Shown: one piece after another, positions 55,101 through 64,000 of the stretch | Layout: each line of letters opens with the position of its first letter | How positions within the stretch are numbered: the stretch's first letter is position 1 | From: GCA-002708315 sp963676635 | Lineage (GTDB): Bacteria > Bacteroidota > Bacteroidia > Bacteroidales > F082 | Assembly (NCBI GenBank): GCA_963676635.1 | Contig: OY781105.1 | Location: 3,162,001-3,226,000, forward strand | Direction: 5' to 3' | DNA: 64,000 bases | Notes under the pieces: model-generated | What the model was told of the DNA's origin: nothing | Database searches by the model: none | The model's input: only the letters and a program-made list of their open reading frames with translations | Made by a program: the position numbers and the translations under genes

Positions 55101-56636
55101 TTACATTCCCCAATTATCCCTGTCGAGACTACGATATTGAATAGCTTCAGCAAGGTGTTCTGTTTTTATATTTTCGCTTACATCCAGATCAGCAATTGTA
55201 CGCGATACTTTAATAATTCGATCATAAGCTCTGGCACTTAAGCTAAGTCTTTCCATTGCAGTTTTAAGAAGTTGTTTACCTTCATTACTTAAAGCGCAGT
55301 GTTCATGAAGTTCTTTGCTCCTCATTTGAGCGTTACAGTATATTTTCCTTTCCCTCTCATATCTTTTATCCTGAATTTTTCTGGCCATTATAACTCTTTT
55401 ACGAACATCATCACTTGATTCTCCCTGACTAATATCTGCAAGCTCTTTAAAAGGCACAGGTGTAACTTCCACGTGGAGATCAATACGATCCATAAGCGGG
55501 CCTGATATTTTATTCAGATAGTTTTTTACAATTCCCGGTGAGCAAACACAGTCTTTCTCTGGGTGGTTATAATAACCGCACGGACAAGGGTTCATAGCAG
55601 CAATAAGCATAAAAGAAGCTGGATAGTCAACAGTTACTTTAGCCCTTGAGATAGTAACAATACGATCTTCCATAGGCTGACGCATAACCTCAAGCACAGT
55701 TCTTTTAAACTCAGGCAGCTCATCAAGAAACAATACACCATTTTGTGCCAGGGAGATTTCACCTGGTTGTGGATATGTACCTCCTCCAACCAGTCCTGCA
55801 TCACTTATAGTATGATGAGGAGATCTGTACGGGCGATTAGCAACAAGAGCAACATCACTTTGAAGTATTCCCGCAACGGAATGTATCTTTGTGGTTTCAA
55901 GGGCTTCTTCCAGCGACATTGGAGGAAGAATTGATGGTATTCGTTTTGCCAGCATAGTTTTCCCTGAACCGGGAGGGCCAATCATAATAACATTGTGACC
56001 ACCTGCCGCTGCAATTTCCAAAGCTCTCTTTATATTTTCCTGTCCTTTCACATCAACAAAATCGTAAGGATAACTTTCCATAGCGTTAAGCTGCTCTTCA
56101 CGGTTAACAGTGATAATATTATCCTTTGAATTTGTTGAAAGCATTTCTACAACTTCTGTAAGGTTGTCAAAGCCATAAACATCTATTCCGTCAACCATAG
56201 CAGCTTCCATGGCATTTACTTTTGGAATTACAATGCTTTTAAATCCGGCTTCTTTTGCTTTTAATGCCATAGGAAGAACACCTTTTACCGGTTTCAGACT
56301 TCCATCGAGGGAAAGTTCTCCCATCATTACAAAATCTTCTGTATTCTCGCAACTCAGTTGCCCAGATGCGGCCAAAAGAGCCACCGCTATTGGAAGGTCA
56401 TATGCTGAGCCTTCTTTCTTAATATCGGCAGGAGCCATATTGATAACGATACGCCTGCGCGGAAATTTAAATCCAATATTATTTATAACCGCAATAAGTC
56501 TGTGATGACTTTCTTTAACAGCATTATCAGGTAATCCCACAAGATAAAATTTACTTCCACTACTGATATTAACTTCAATAGTAATAATTATTGCATCTAT
56601 TCCATGAATAGCACTACCATAGGTTTTTACAAGCAT
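55101..56636 (-). CDS. YifB/ComM-family Mg-chelatase-like AAA+ ATPase
   Basis: A 511-residue AAA+ protein of the YifB/ComM family; ComM is a branch-migration helicase that aids natural transformation in gamma-proteobacteria. The N-terminal Lon-protease-like domain covers about 1-170 (VGLPDNAVKESHHRL, INMAPADIKKEGSAYDLPIA). Walker A is IGPPGSGKTMLAKR, Walker B GVLFLDELPEF, with the cysteine cluster NPCPCGYYNHPEKDCVCSP and the C-terminal helical domain. The stop is 11 bp before the start of the histidine kinase gene. Confidence 0.93.
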   Translation of the reverse strand: MLVKTYGSAIHGIDAIIITIEVNISSGSKFYLVGLPDNAVKESHHRLIAVINNIGFKFPRRRIVINMAPADIKKEGSAYDLPIAVALLAASGQLSCENTEDFVMMGELSLDGSLKPVKGVLPMALKAKEAGFKSIVIPKVNAMEAAMVDGIDVYGFDNLTEVVEMLSTNSKDNIITVNREEQLNAMESYPYDFVDVKGQENIKRALEIAAAGGHNVIMIGPPGSGKTMLAKRIPSILPPMSLEEALETTKIHSVAGILQSDVALVANRPYRSPHHTISDAGLVGGGTYPQPGEISLAQNGVLFLDELPEFKRTVLEVMRQPMEDRIVTISRAKVTVDYPASFMLIAAMNPCPCGYYNHPEKDCVCSPGIVKNYLNKISGPLMDRIDLHVEVTPVPFKELADISQGESSDDVRKRVIMARKIQDKRYERERKIYCNAQMRSKELHEHCALSNEGKQLLKTAMERLSLSARAYDRIIKVSRTIADLDVSENIKTEHLAEAIQYRSLDRDNWGM

Positions 56637-56728
56637 TCTTACAGATTAATATTTATACAAATATAAATCTTTCTTTAATATGAACCTTATTTGCAACAGT
56701 GAAATTAAAACTTGTTAAAGTAAAAATC

Positions 56729-57730
56729 CTACGGCTTATATCCCGAATTATTAAAAATAATCTGGCTGTCTTTGGTGTTAATCAATTCTTCAAGAGTGAT
56801 GTCAGGATTGTTCCTCATATATTCTCTGACAATTTGCCAGCCAAGCCAAACGCCTGTACGCGGCGGTGAGTCATTGGAGAAGCCTGTTGTAAAGGGCCCG
56901 TCTTGTATAAGTTTTGTTTGTGTGTCATAATCAGAAGAGTAAAAAAGCTTATTGCTGACCATAAATCCCCATACATTTTCTTTATTATTCTCTATCCATT
57001 TCATCTGTGAGGATGTATACCGTATTTTAGTACTGTCATTAACATCCGGAAGAACAGCATCAAGGAAAAACAGCTGCTTACCTGCGCCTATCATTCTGTC
57101 GATAAGAGTACGTTGATCAAATCTTGGGTCAAGTTGATAATCATACATTGCTTTCATGGCATCAACAATAATATAATCTGGTTCCATTGTTTTTATCTTA
57201 TAATAAGGTAAGCCAAGTCCTGAATATTGAGGAGTGTCTTTACCAAGATAAACATCAAGTGCAATAACCATTACTCCATGATTTACTGCAACAGGATTCT
57301 CATAATATATATCTGAGATATAAGAATAAACTTCGGGCAGACTCATTTCAGGAAAGAAATAGTGATATCTGCTGAAAGCTTGTGAAAGTTCATCTTCCAG
57401 CCATTTAATATCATCAAATTTTGTTTTTACTAGTTTGCTTAAGGAAACAAGTTGTGTGTCTGTGATGTATTCAAACAGAGGGACTACCTGATCAGGACTT
57501 GTTATGTTTGTGCCTGTAAATAATCCATAAGTTTTACTTAGCTCTTTAACTTCATTAAAAAAATCAGATGTGTCAGCATTAAAAAGATCTTTCCCGTATC
57601 TATGTATTGGTACCGGAGTACTTGTTAACTCTGATTTGTCTATTGATGGTCCTTTATAGTTATTGTTATGGCATCCTGCAAAAGCCAGTATAAAAAATAT
57701 TACAGGTAAATATTTCAAAAAAAGTTTCAT
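56729..57730 (-). CDS. gldB: Gliding motility lipoprotein GldB
   Basis: A 333-residue lipoprotein (lipobox FAGC near residue 20) of the GldB family, required for gliding and T9SS function in Flavobacterium. Supporting sequence: DLFNADTSDFFNEVKELSKTYG near the N terminus, the central VMVIALDVYLGKDTPQYSGLGLP, and the C-terminal PPRTGVWLGWQIVREYMRNNP. In flavobacteria gldB is, as I recall, near a NAD synthetase gene; nadE is 1.5 kb away here. The start codon lies directly after the T-run of the upstream gene's terminator. Confidence 0.82.
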   Translation of the reverse strand: MKLFLKYLPVIFFILAFAGCHNNNYKGPSIDKSELTSTPVPIHRYGKDLFNADTSDFFNEVKELSKTYGLFTGTNITSPDQVVPLFEYITDTQLVSLSKLVKTKFDDIKWLEDELSQAFSRYHYFFPEMSLPEVYSYISDIYYENPVAVNHGVMVIALDVYLGKDTPQYSGLGLPYYKIKTMEPDYIIVDAMKAMYDYQLDPRFDQRTLIDRMIGAGKQLFFLDAVLPDVNDSTKIRYTSSQMKWIENNKENVWGFMVSNKLFYSSDYDTQTKLIQDGPFTTGFSNDSPPRTGVWLGWQIVREYMRNNPDITLEELINTKDSQIIFNNSGYKP

Positions 57731-57733
57731 ATC

Positions 57734-57768
57734 AAAAAAAATGTCAGCACAAAGGTACTGACATTTTT
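57734..57768 (-). terminator. Terminator after the beta-barrel gene
   Basis: On the minus strand ATGTCAG (57758-57764) pairs with CTGACAT (57741-57747), extended by A/T pairs, and is followed by T8. The T-run ends 4 bp before the gldB ATG. The hairpin loop contains TACCTTTG. Confidence 0.85.
57750..57757 (-). promoter_or_regulatory. Putative -7 box of gldB inside the terminator loop
   Basis: TACCTTTG on the minus strand matches TAnnTTTG and lies exactly in the loop of the terminator hairpin. Transcription would begin in the descending stem, leaving a leader of about 13 nt before gldB. No clear -33 TTG is seen. Confidence 0.4.
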
Positions 57769-57794
57769 CGTTTGATTTAGTTAAGAATTATTAA

Positions 57795-58403
57795 CTAAAA
57801 AATCTTCCATCCAAGTGTAACCATAAACAGGTTAGATTTAGTATTAATTGTATTACCGTCAAATGTAATATCATTGGAGAGATTGTTAAGTCCGCCCATA
57901 TACTTAACATCAACAGCAAACATAAGTACGTCAACTCCTGCACCTACCTGATACTGCCAAATCATATCTTTCCAGTCAGAATCTTCAATTGGTTCTGTAA
58001 TATTCTGGACTTCAATATTTTTATCAGTAACGATATTTGCAGAAAGCCCGCCAAATATTCGAATGTTTACTAATTTAAGATCAATCATTCTCCAACCAAC
58101 GCTAACTGGAATCTGAATGGTTTTATATTTCATTTCCAGTTTTTTATAATCTTCAGTGCCACTGTAGTTGTTTTCCCATACACCGCCTTGTGTTAGCCAG
58201 TTAACTTCTGGTTGAACATAAACTTTGTCGCCAATCCTTACGAAAGCACCAAAAAGAAAGTTGCTCTTGAATTCTGATTTAATATCGCTTGTATTTGTTG
58301 TCAGCTTTGATGTTGTAAAACCAATTTGAGGACCAAAGTGAAGCTGTGCTTGCATAAATCCTGCTAACAACATTGCTACAAATAAGAAAAGAAGTTTTTT
58401 CAT
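57795..58403 (-). CDS. Outer-membrane beta-barrel protein (PorT-like family)
   Basis: A 202-residue protein with a signal peptide (LLFLFVAMLLAGFMQAQ) and alternating strands ending in an aromatic residue (VTLGWKIF), typical of an eight-stranded outer-membrane barrel of the broad PorT/OmpW-like family in Bacteroidota. Recognisable strands include HFGPQIGFTTSKL, VYVQPEVNWLTQGG and TIQIPVSVGWRMI. Function is unknown; membership of the family alone does not show that it is the T9SS protein PorT. Confidence 0.85.
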   Translation of the reverse strand: MKKLLFLFVAMLLAGFMQAQLHFGPQIGFTTSKLTTNTSDIKSEFKSNFLFGAFVRIGDKVYVQPEVNWLTQGGVWENNYSGTEDYKKLEMKYKTIQIPVSVGWRMIDLKLVNIRIFGGLSANIVTDKNIEVQNITEPIEDSDWKDMIWQYQVGAGVDVLMFAVDVKYMGGLNNLSNDITFDGNTINTKSNLFMVTLGWKIF

Positions 58404-58428
58404 GATGTGAGTTTTAATTTATTTGTAT

Positions 58429-58455
58429 CAAAAATAAACAAAATATTATACAAAA
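58429..58455 (-). promoter_or_regulatory. Promoter of the 202-residue beta-barrel gene
   Basis: TATTTTTG (58429-58436, minus strand) lies 26 bp before the ATG. A TTTTG (58451-58455) is 14 bp upstream, somewhat closer than the usual 17-21 bp. Confidence 0.45.
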
Positions 58456-58460
58456 TATAG

Positions 58461-58488
58461 TTGAAGTAATGGTTTAACTATATTTTTG
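58461..58488 (+). promoter_or_regulatory. Promoter of the 232-residue beta-barrel gene
   Basis: TTG (58461-58463) and TATTTTTG (58481-58488) are 17 bp apart on the + strand, a good Bacteroidota promoter, about 65 bp before the ATG. It is back-to-back with the promoter of the minus-strand barrel gene. Confidence 0.6.
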
Positions 58489-58552
58489 CATTAATAACCA
58501 TTTTTGTTTGTTTAAATAGATAAATGAATGTTCAATATTTAAATATATTAAT

Positions 58553-59251
58553 ATGTCAATAAGAAATATAGCATTAATAGTTTTTATTCTTTTATCAGTT
58601 AATGTTTTTGCTCAGCATAAGCCATTTCAGTTTGGTTTTAAAGCGGGAGTAAATATGGGATGGTACTCATCATCAGAAGATATCTTTGAAAACAAAGGAG
58701 TAGATATTGGCGCTACATGGGGGTTTGTTGCCGACTTTTTTGTAATGGAGAATTATTCTGTTACAACAGGATTCAATGTCCTTTTTCTTAACGGAACAAT
58801 GGAATATCCTGATTTATACATTCCGGAGTATTCAAGCATCGGTACTCAGGGTATTCTGTTAAGAGATTATAGAACAAAGTATCTTGAGATACCTGTGATT
58901 TTTACAATGAAGACCAACGAGATAAAGAAGTTGCGTTATTATGGACAGATTGGTGTGAGCCTGGGAATATTGCTTACTGCTGATGGTAAAGATGAGTTTA
59001 CCCCTGATAGTGGCGGCGATGTCATATCTGAGAAACATAACATTTATGATGAAATGAGGTTCTCACGTGAAGCATTTATTCTTGGTGCAGGTGTGGAGTA
59101 TCCATTGTCGGGATCAACATTTCTTCGGACAGGCATTGTATATGATAATGCCTTCCTAAATGTATTAAAGGGAGATAACTCGGTTCATACATCTGTTAAA
59201 AACAATGGTAGAAATAACGCAATTAGTCTTGAAGTAAATATCCTTTTTTAG
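58553..59251 (+). CDS. Outer-membrane beta-barrel protein, PorT family
   Basis: A 232-residue barrel protein with signal peptide (IALIVFILLSVNVFAQH). Its strand sequence FGFKAGVNMGWYSSS, the YLEIPVIFTMKTNEIKKLRY segment and YYGQIGVSLGILL resemble PorT more closely than does its neighbour. PorT is needed for type IX secretion in Porphyromonas, and gldB is nearby, so a secretion role is possible but not shown. The stop is 2 bp before the nadE ATG, so the two are cotranscribed. Confidence 0.83.
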   Translation: MSIRNIALIVFILLSVNVFAQHKPFQFGFKAGVNMGWYSSSEDIFENKGVDIGATWGFVADFFVMENYSVTTGFNVLFLNGTMEYPDLYIPEYSSIGTQGILLRDYRTKYLEIPVIFTMKTNEIKKLRYYGQIGVSLGILLTADGKDEFTPDSGGDVISEKHNIYDEMRFSREAFILGAGVEYPLSGSTFLRTGIVYDNAFLNVLKGDNSVHTSVKNNGRNNAISLEVNILF

Positions 59252-59253
59252 TT

Positions 59254-60894
59254 ATGAAGATTGCATTAGCACAGTTAAACTACCATATTGGTAATTTTGA
59301 GAGTAATACGGATAAAATTATTAATAGCATCTTAAAAGCAAAGGAACAGAAAGCTGATTTGGTGTTGTTCTCTGAGATGGCTGTTTCTGGTTATCCTCCA
59401 CGAGACTTTCTTGAGTTTAATGACTTTGTAGATCAGTGTGGTGAATCTGTAAATAAAATTGCAGAGCATTGTGACAGTATTGCAGCTATTGTGGGACTGC
59501 CAACATATAATAATGGGGCAAAAGGGAAGCCTCTTTTTAACTCCGCGGCGTTTATATATAATAATAAGGTGCAGTCGCTGACTAATAAAACACTGCTACC
59601 AAATTATGATATCTTTGATGAATACAGGTATTTTGAGCCAAATAATGAGTTTAAGGTTATAGAATTTAACGGCCATAAACTTGCGTTGACAATCTGTGAG
59701 GACCTATGGAATGTTCAGGATAATCCTTTATATATAACCAACCCGATGGATGAGTTGATAGGATTTAACCCTGATATGATTATTAATATTGCAGCATCTC
59801 CTTTTAATTATCATCAAACAAAAATCAGGAAAGAGATACTAAAGAAGAATGCTTTACAGTATAAATTACCTTTGTTTTATGTTAATCATGTTGGTGCGCA
59901 AACAGAGTTGTTGTTCGATGGTGGGTCTCTTGTAATGGATTCTGATGGTACTCTTGTAGATGAATTGAATTATTTTGAGGAAGATTTTAAGATATTTGAT
60001 ACTGACAAGATTTCTGATAAACAATACCCTGACTATCAAACAGATGAAAAGTCAGAGATTGCCTCTATCCATGATGCGCTTGTTATGGGTATAAGGAATT
60101 ACTTTGAGAAGCTAGGTTTTAGTAAGGCTATTCTGGGTTTGTCAGGTGGTATTGATAGTGCGCTTACAGCTGCCCTGGCTGCTGAAGCCCTTGGTGCTGA
60201 TAATGTGTATAATGTTTTGCTTCCTTCTAAGTATTCATCTGATCATTCTATTAATGACTCACTAAAGCTTGTGGAAAATCTGGGAATGCCATATGATATT
60301 ATCAGTATAGAAGAAGCTGTTTCAGCTTTTGAAAACACGCTTTCTGTTTATTTCAAAGGCCTTCCTGTAAATATTACTGAGGAGAATATTCAGGCCAGAG
60401 CACGCGGTGTTATTCTTATGGCTTTGTCAAATAAGTTTGGATATATACTACTTAATACAAGCAATAAGAGTGAAGCTGCTGTTGGGTACGGAACTCTTTA
60501 TGGTGATATGAATGGTGGATTATCTGTTATTGGTGATGTGTACAAAACGCAGGCTTATGAGCTTTCAAGATATATTAACAGAAATGGTGAGATAATTCCG
60601 GAAAACATAATTACCAAGCCGCCATCAGCAGAACTCCGTCCTGATCAAAAGGATTCAGATTCACTGCCTGATTACGACATTCTGGATGAGATCCTTTATC
60701 AGTATATTGAAAAAAGGCAGGGACCAAAGGAGATAGTAGCTATGGGGTTTGATAAGGCTCTTGTGGACAGAATCCTGAAACTGGTTAACACAAATGAATA
60801 TAAGCGCTATCAAACACCACCGATGTTACGTATTTCTACCAAAGCTTTTGGTATGGGCAGGAGATTGCCTATTGTTGCTAAATATTTGGGATAA
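59254..60894 (+). CDS. nadE: Glutamine-dependent NAD+ synthase
   Basis: Last step of NAD synthesis: amidation of deamido-NAD with glutamine-derived ammonia, 546 residues. The N-terminal nitrilase-like glutaminase domain (1-255) has its Glu in LFSEMAVSGYPPRDF, Lys in NKTLLPNYDIFDEYRYF and Cys in LALTICEDLWN. The C-terminal synthetase domain has the ATP-pyrophosphatase loop GLSGGIDSALTAALAAEALG and NKSEAAVGYGTLYGDMNGG. It is cotranscribed with the barrel gene upstream and convergent with gdhA. Confidence 0.96.
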   Translation: MKIALAQLNYHIGNFESNTDKIINSILKAKEQKADLVLFSEMAVSGYPPRDFLEFNDFVDQCGESVNKIAEHCDSIAAIVGLPTYNNGAKGKPLFNSAAFIYNNKVQSLTNKTLLPNYDIFDEYRYFEPNNEFKVIEFNGHKLALTICEDLWNVQDNPLYITNPMDELIGFNPDMIINIAASPFNYHQTKIRKEILKKNALQYKLPLFYVNHVGAQTELLFDGGSLVMDSDGTLVDELNYFEEDFKIFDTDKISDKQYPDYQTDEKSEIASIHDALVMGIRNYFEKLGFSKAILGLSGGIDSALTAALAAEALGADNVYNVLLPSKYSSDHSINDSLKLVENLGMPYDIISIEEAVSAFENTLSVYFKGLPVNITEENIQARARGVILMALSNKFGYILLNTSNKSEAAVGYGTLYGDMNGGLSVIGDVYKTQAYELSRYINRNGEIIPENIITKPPSAELRPDQKDSDSLPDYDILDEILYQYIEKRQGPKEIVAMGFDKALVDRILKLVNTNEYKRYQTPPMLRISTKAFGMGRRLPIVAKYLG

Positions 60895-60933
60895 ATTTAA
60901 TTCTTGTGTCACCAATAAAAAGATAAGGCTATC

Positions 60934-60968
60934 ATAAAAAAAGCCGCTGGATAAGATCCAACGGCTCC
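60934..60968 (-). terminator. Terminator of gdhA
   Basis: On the minus strand AGCCG-x-TGGAT pairs with ATCCA-x-CGGCT around an AAG/CTT loop (arms 60942-60952 and 60956-60966, one mismatch), followed by a run of seven T residues. It lies about 200 bp beyond the gdhA stop. Confidence 0.88.
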
Positions 60969-61039
60969 TGAACTATAATAAAATAACAATTGTGTCTTAG
61001 TATTTGTTTAGAAAGTCCATGCAACTATTAATAACATGG

Positions 61040-61164
61040 AGTGTTTGATTCAGAATGTTTCCTAACGAGGCTTGCGAAATGCTGAATAACAATAAGTTTA
61101 CTATAGTAAATGCTTGTTTTCAGCATGAGCGTAACGAAGTTAGGAGACATTATGGACAAACACT
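61040..61164. repeat. 125-bp imperfect inverted repeat after gdhA
   Basis: Three pairs of arms match in nested order: AGTGTTTG (61040) with CAAACACT (61157); AATGTTTCCTAAC (61054) with GTTAGGAGACATT (61139), one mismatch; ATGCTGAA (61079) with TTCAGCAT (61119). At the centre is a perfect 14-bp palindrome TTTACTATAGTAAA (61097-61110). The element begins 2 bp after the gdhA stop, so its transcript would form a long interrupted hairpin in the 3' UTR. Confidence 0.85.
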
Positions 61165-61166
61165 AA

Positions 61167-62516
<1,350 letters not shown>

Positions 62517-62693
62517 TTTATCTGTTTTTTAAATGAATATTATATTAAATAATTAACTTTTCGTTGGTCGAAATTAGTAAGAATAATTTCTCAATAGTAA
62601 ATCCAGGCAGGCATTTGAGGGAATTACGTAATAATTTAAGGGTTTTACGTAGAGTTCTGTGTTCAATGTTGGGGATAACTTTGAATATTGATT

Positions 62694-63086
62694 TTATTTG
62701 GTTTTCATCTTTAATAAATGTATTGTCACTCCCGCTAAAACAATACCCAGAAATATTCTTACCCATAGGATATCGATAAAATACATTGAAATAGAAATGG
62801 TTCCCCATAATATTACAATGGATATTATTTTTGACATAAGTGGTACACCGGCTTTTGTACGGTAGTTTTCTATGTACATTGAAATAACCCGGTTGCTGTT
62901 AAACCACTTTCTTATCCTTTCTGAACCCCTGTTAAAGCAAAAAGCGGCAAGCAAAAGGAACGGGGTTGTTGGTAGAACGGGAAGAAAAATTCCTAATAAA
63001 CCCAGTGCCGTTGCTATTATTCCAAATATATTCCAGACAAAGTTCGGTAGGGTTATTTTTGCTTTCTTGTTTTCTTTGTTATCCAT
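62694..63086 (-). CDS. DUF454 (YbaN-family) inner-membrane protein
   Basis: A 130-residue membrane protein with three to four hydrophobic helices and the DUF454 signature GLLGIFLPVLPTTPFLLLAAFCFNRGS, followed by RIRKWFNSNRV. The family function is unknown. Its ATG overlaps the end of the upstream glycosyltransferase gene by 8 bp, so the two are translationally coupled. The 177-bp gap to gdhA has no gene and no obvious terminator. Confidence 0.88.
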   Translation of the reverse strand: MDNKENKKAKITLPNFVWNIFGIIATALGLLGIFLPVLPTTPFLLLAAFCFNRGSERIRKWFNSNRVISMYIENYRTKAGVPLMSKIISIVILWGTISISMYFIDILWVRIFLGIVLAGVTIHLLKMKTK

Positions 63087-64000
63087 TGTTTAAAACAGAG
63101 TCAATTGCGTCTTTAAGTAGTGATGTTGTGTTAGTAATTTTCAATCCACTAAAGTAAACAGATTTATCTATGGATTTTTTAAGATCGAAATCTTTTTGAT
63201 TCATTGTATATGCTATTTGCTTTTTCTTCATCATGTTAGCAAGATAAATCTGTTCTGTTTGTCCTGGTGTGGGAACGAATACTGCTTTTGACCCAAAGTT
63301 TGCCAGGTCCATCAATGTTGAGTACCCCGGCCGGCTTATTATCAGTTTTGCTGATGATATAAGACTGGCAAAACGTTTATCATCAAGATGTGGATATACA
63401 GTGATGTTCTCTTTTTGTAAGGATTTGTCAAGTTCAGGTTTCCCTGATATTATAGCACAATGTAAATTGCTGTCCTGCATTTGCTGCATTATGATGTTCT
63501 CAAAAATTGTTCTTTGCGGCTCAGGTCCTGATATTATTGCAACAACATCATACTCCTTATTAATATTAGTATCATGAATATGGAATCTGCTTAATAATCC
63601 AACATACCTTGCTTTGCTGTTTTTATTCTGCGAAAGCGATCCTGAAAGATTAACTAATGGATCATCGGGAATCCATATTTCATTGAATCTGTTTGTAAAT
63701 GCTTTGATTATATGGTTAATTATTGGTTTGGCTAGTATTTGTAGTCCGTGAGTCTTAATATTTAACTGATGAGTTATAAATACTGAGTACACCTTTTTGC
63801 TGTAGAGTTCATAACGGTTATCTGAAATAACAATGTCAATATTTTTTTCTATAAGTATTCTCTTAAAACTCTTCCGTGCATTTATTGCTGATGTTATCAT
63901 TCCCGGAAAGGATGACAGTAGCATCATCGCCATGCCGCCATTCTTTGGATAGCGTGGTTCAAAGCCAGACAAATAAATAATTTCAGTATCAGGGAATCTC
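63079..64000 (-). CDS. MurG-like glycosyltransferase (5' end outside window)
   Basis: Glycosyltransferase of the GT28/MurG-like fold, truncated by the right edge of the window: the frame stays open to 64000 and reads FPDTEIIYLSGFEPRYPKNG, which is mid-domain sequence, so the apparent TTG start at 63972 is not real. The N-terminal half has DIVISDNRYELYSK and FITHQLNIKTHG; the C-terminal nucleotide-sugar half has AIISGPEPQRTIFE and the SRPGYSTLMDLANFGSKAVFVPTPGQTEQ acceptor-binding loop around PGQTEQ. Related Bacteroidota proteins are annotated only as glycosyltransferases. The substrate is unknown. It is coupled to the DUF454 gene. Confidence 0.87.
   Translation of the reverse strand, partial: RFPDTEIIYLSGFEPRYPKNGGMAMMLLSSFPGMITSAINARKSFKRILIEKNIDIVISDNRYELYSKKVYSVFITHQLNIKTHGLQILAKPIINHIIKAFTNRFNEIWIPDDPLVNLSGSLSQNKNSKARYVGLLSRFHIHDTNINKEYDVVAIISGPEPQRTIFENIIMQQMQDSNLHCAIISGKPELDKSLQKENITVYPHLDDKRFASLISSAKLIISRPGYSTLMDLANFGSKAVFVPTPGQTEQIYLANMMKKKQIAYTMNQKDFDLKKSIDKSVYFSGLKITNTTSLLKDAIDSVLNNG

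Larger units (their letters stand above)
60895..61166. other. Convergent gap between nadE and gdhA
   Basis: 272 bp with no gene. From right to left on the minus strand it holds a 125-bp inverted repeat next to the gdhA stop, a short hairpin (TCCATG at 61016 with CATGGA at 61035), and a terminator at 60934-60968. Confidence 0.75.

Noticed and set aside
62621..62651. Two TACGTA cores 21 bp apart between gdhA and the DUF454 gene
   Set aside because: They recall the palindromic arrays, but there are only two, the spacing is 21 rather than 22 bp, no CACAAGTG partner is present and the junction is not convergent.

Overview
The window is ordinary chromosomal DNA from a member of the Bacteroidota, probably class Bacteroidia. 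The evidence is a hybrid two-component regulator next to a polysaccharide utilisation locus, BACON domains, a porP-gldK-gldL-gldM-gldN type IX secretion block, gldB, LptE, menaquinone genes, and promoters with the Bacteroidota -7 box (TAnnTTTG). A mevalonate-pathway kinase/decarboxylase pair and the gliding/T9SS genes would fit a free-living Marinilabiliales-like or flavobacterial-like organism better than a gut Bacteroides. That placement is inference. The window is AT-rich and I see no prophage, insertion sequence, CRISPR array or rRNA operon.

Region 1 (1-14124, + strand) is a tightly packed run of seven genes: GH31 (cut by the window edge), GH3, SGNH acetylesterase, BACON-BACON-GH5 lipoprotein, second GH3 lipoprotein, GPH-type sugar symporter and GH94 cellobiose phosphorylase. 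The logic is extracellular endo-cleavage of a decorated beta-glucan (xyloglucan is the best fit), deacetylation, removal of xylose and glucose, import, and intracellular phosphorolysis of cellobiose. No SusC/SusD pair is visible; it may lie upstream. A convergent HTCS sensor-regulator (14583-18713) is the likely controller, with a divergent GH97 lipoprotein beyond it.

Region 2 (21023-31087) has trkH, a phosphohexomutase, tRNA-Ala(GGC), thpR and the T9SS core block. Region 3 (31295-41276, + strand) is housekeeping: recG, pheT, a sigma-54 activator, lptE, an unknown gene, secG, groES and groEL. Region 4 (41381-57730, mostly - strand) holds tandem CLC channels, menA, menB, mevalonate kinase and decarboxylase, and an operon of yifB-type ATPase, histidine kinase, hotdog thioesterase, menF and menD, preceded by gldB. 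sfsA stands alone on the + strand. Region 5 (57795-64000) holds two outer-membrane beta-barrels, nadE, gdhA, a DUF454 protein and a truncated glycosyltransferase.

The most unusual signal is non-coding. Two convergent gene junctions (14125-14582 and 47594-47989) each carry a paired array of repeats with an exact 22-bp period: one array of self-complementary cores (CTGATGCGCATCAG at the first, ATACGTAT at the second) and one of a CACAAGTGGAAA-like unit. The order and orientation of the two arrays are the same at both loci. I do not recognise this element. Other points worth a look are a promoter box sitting in the loop of the upstream gene's terminator at gldB, a sigma-54-like promoter at groESL, a 125-bp inverted repeat directly after gdhA, and a menaquinone-operon histidine kinase with a degenerate ATP-binding box.
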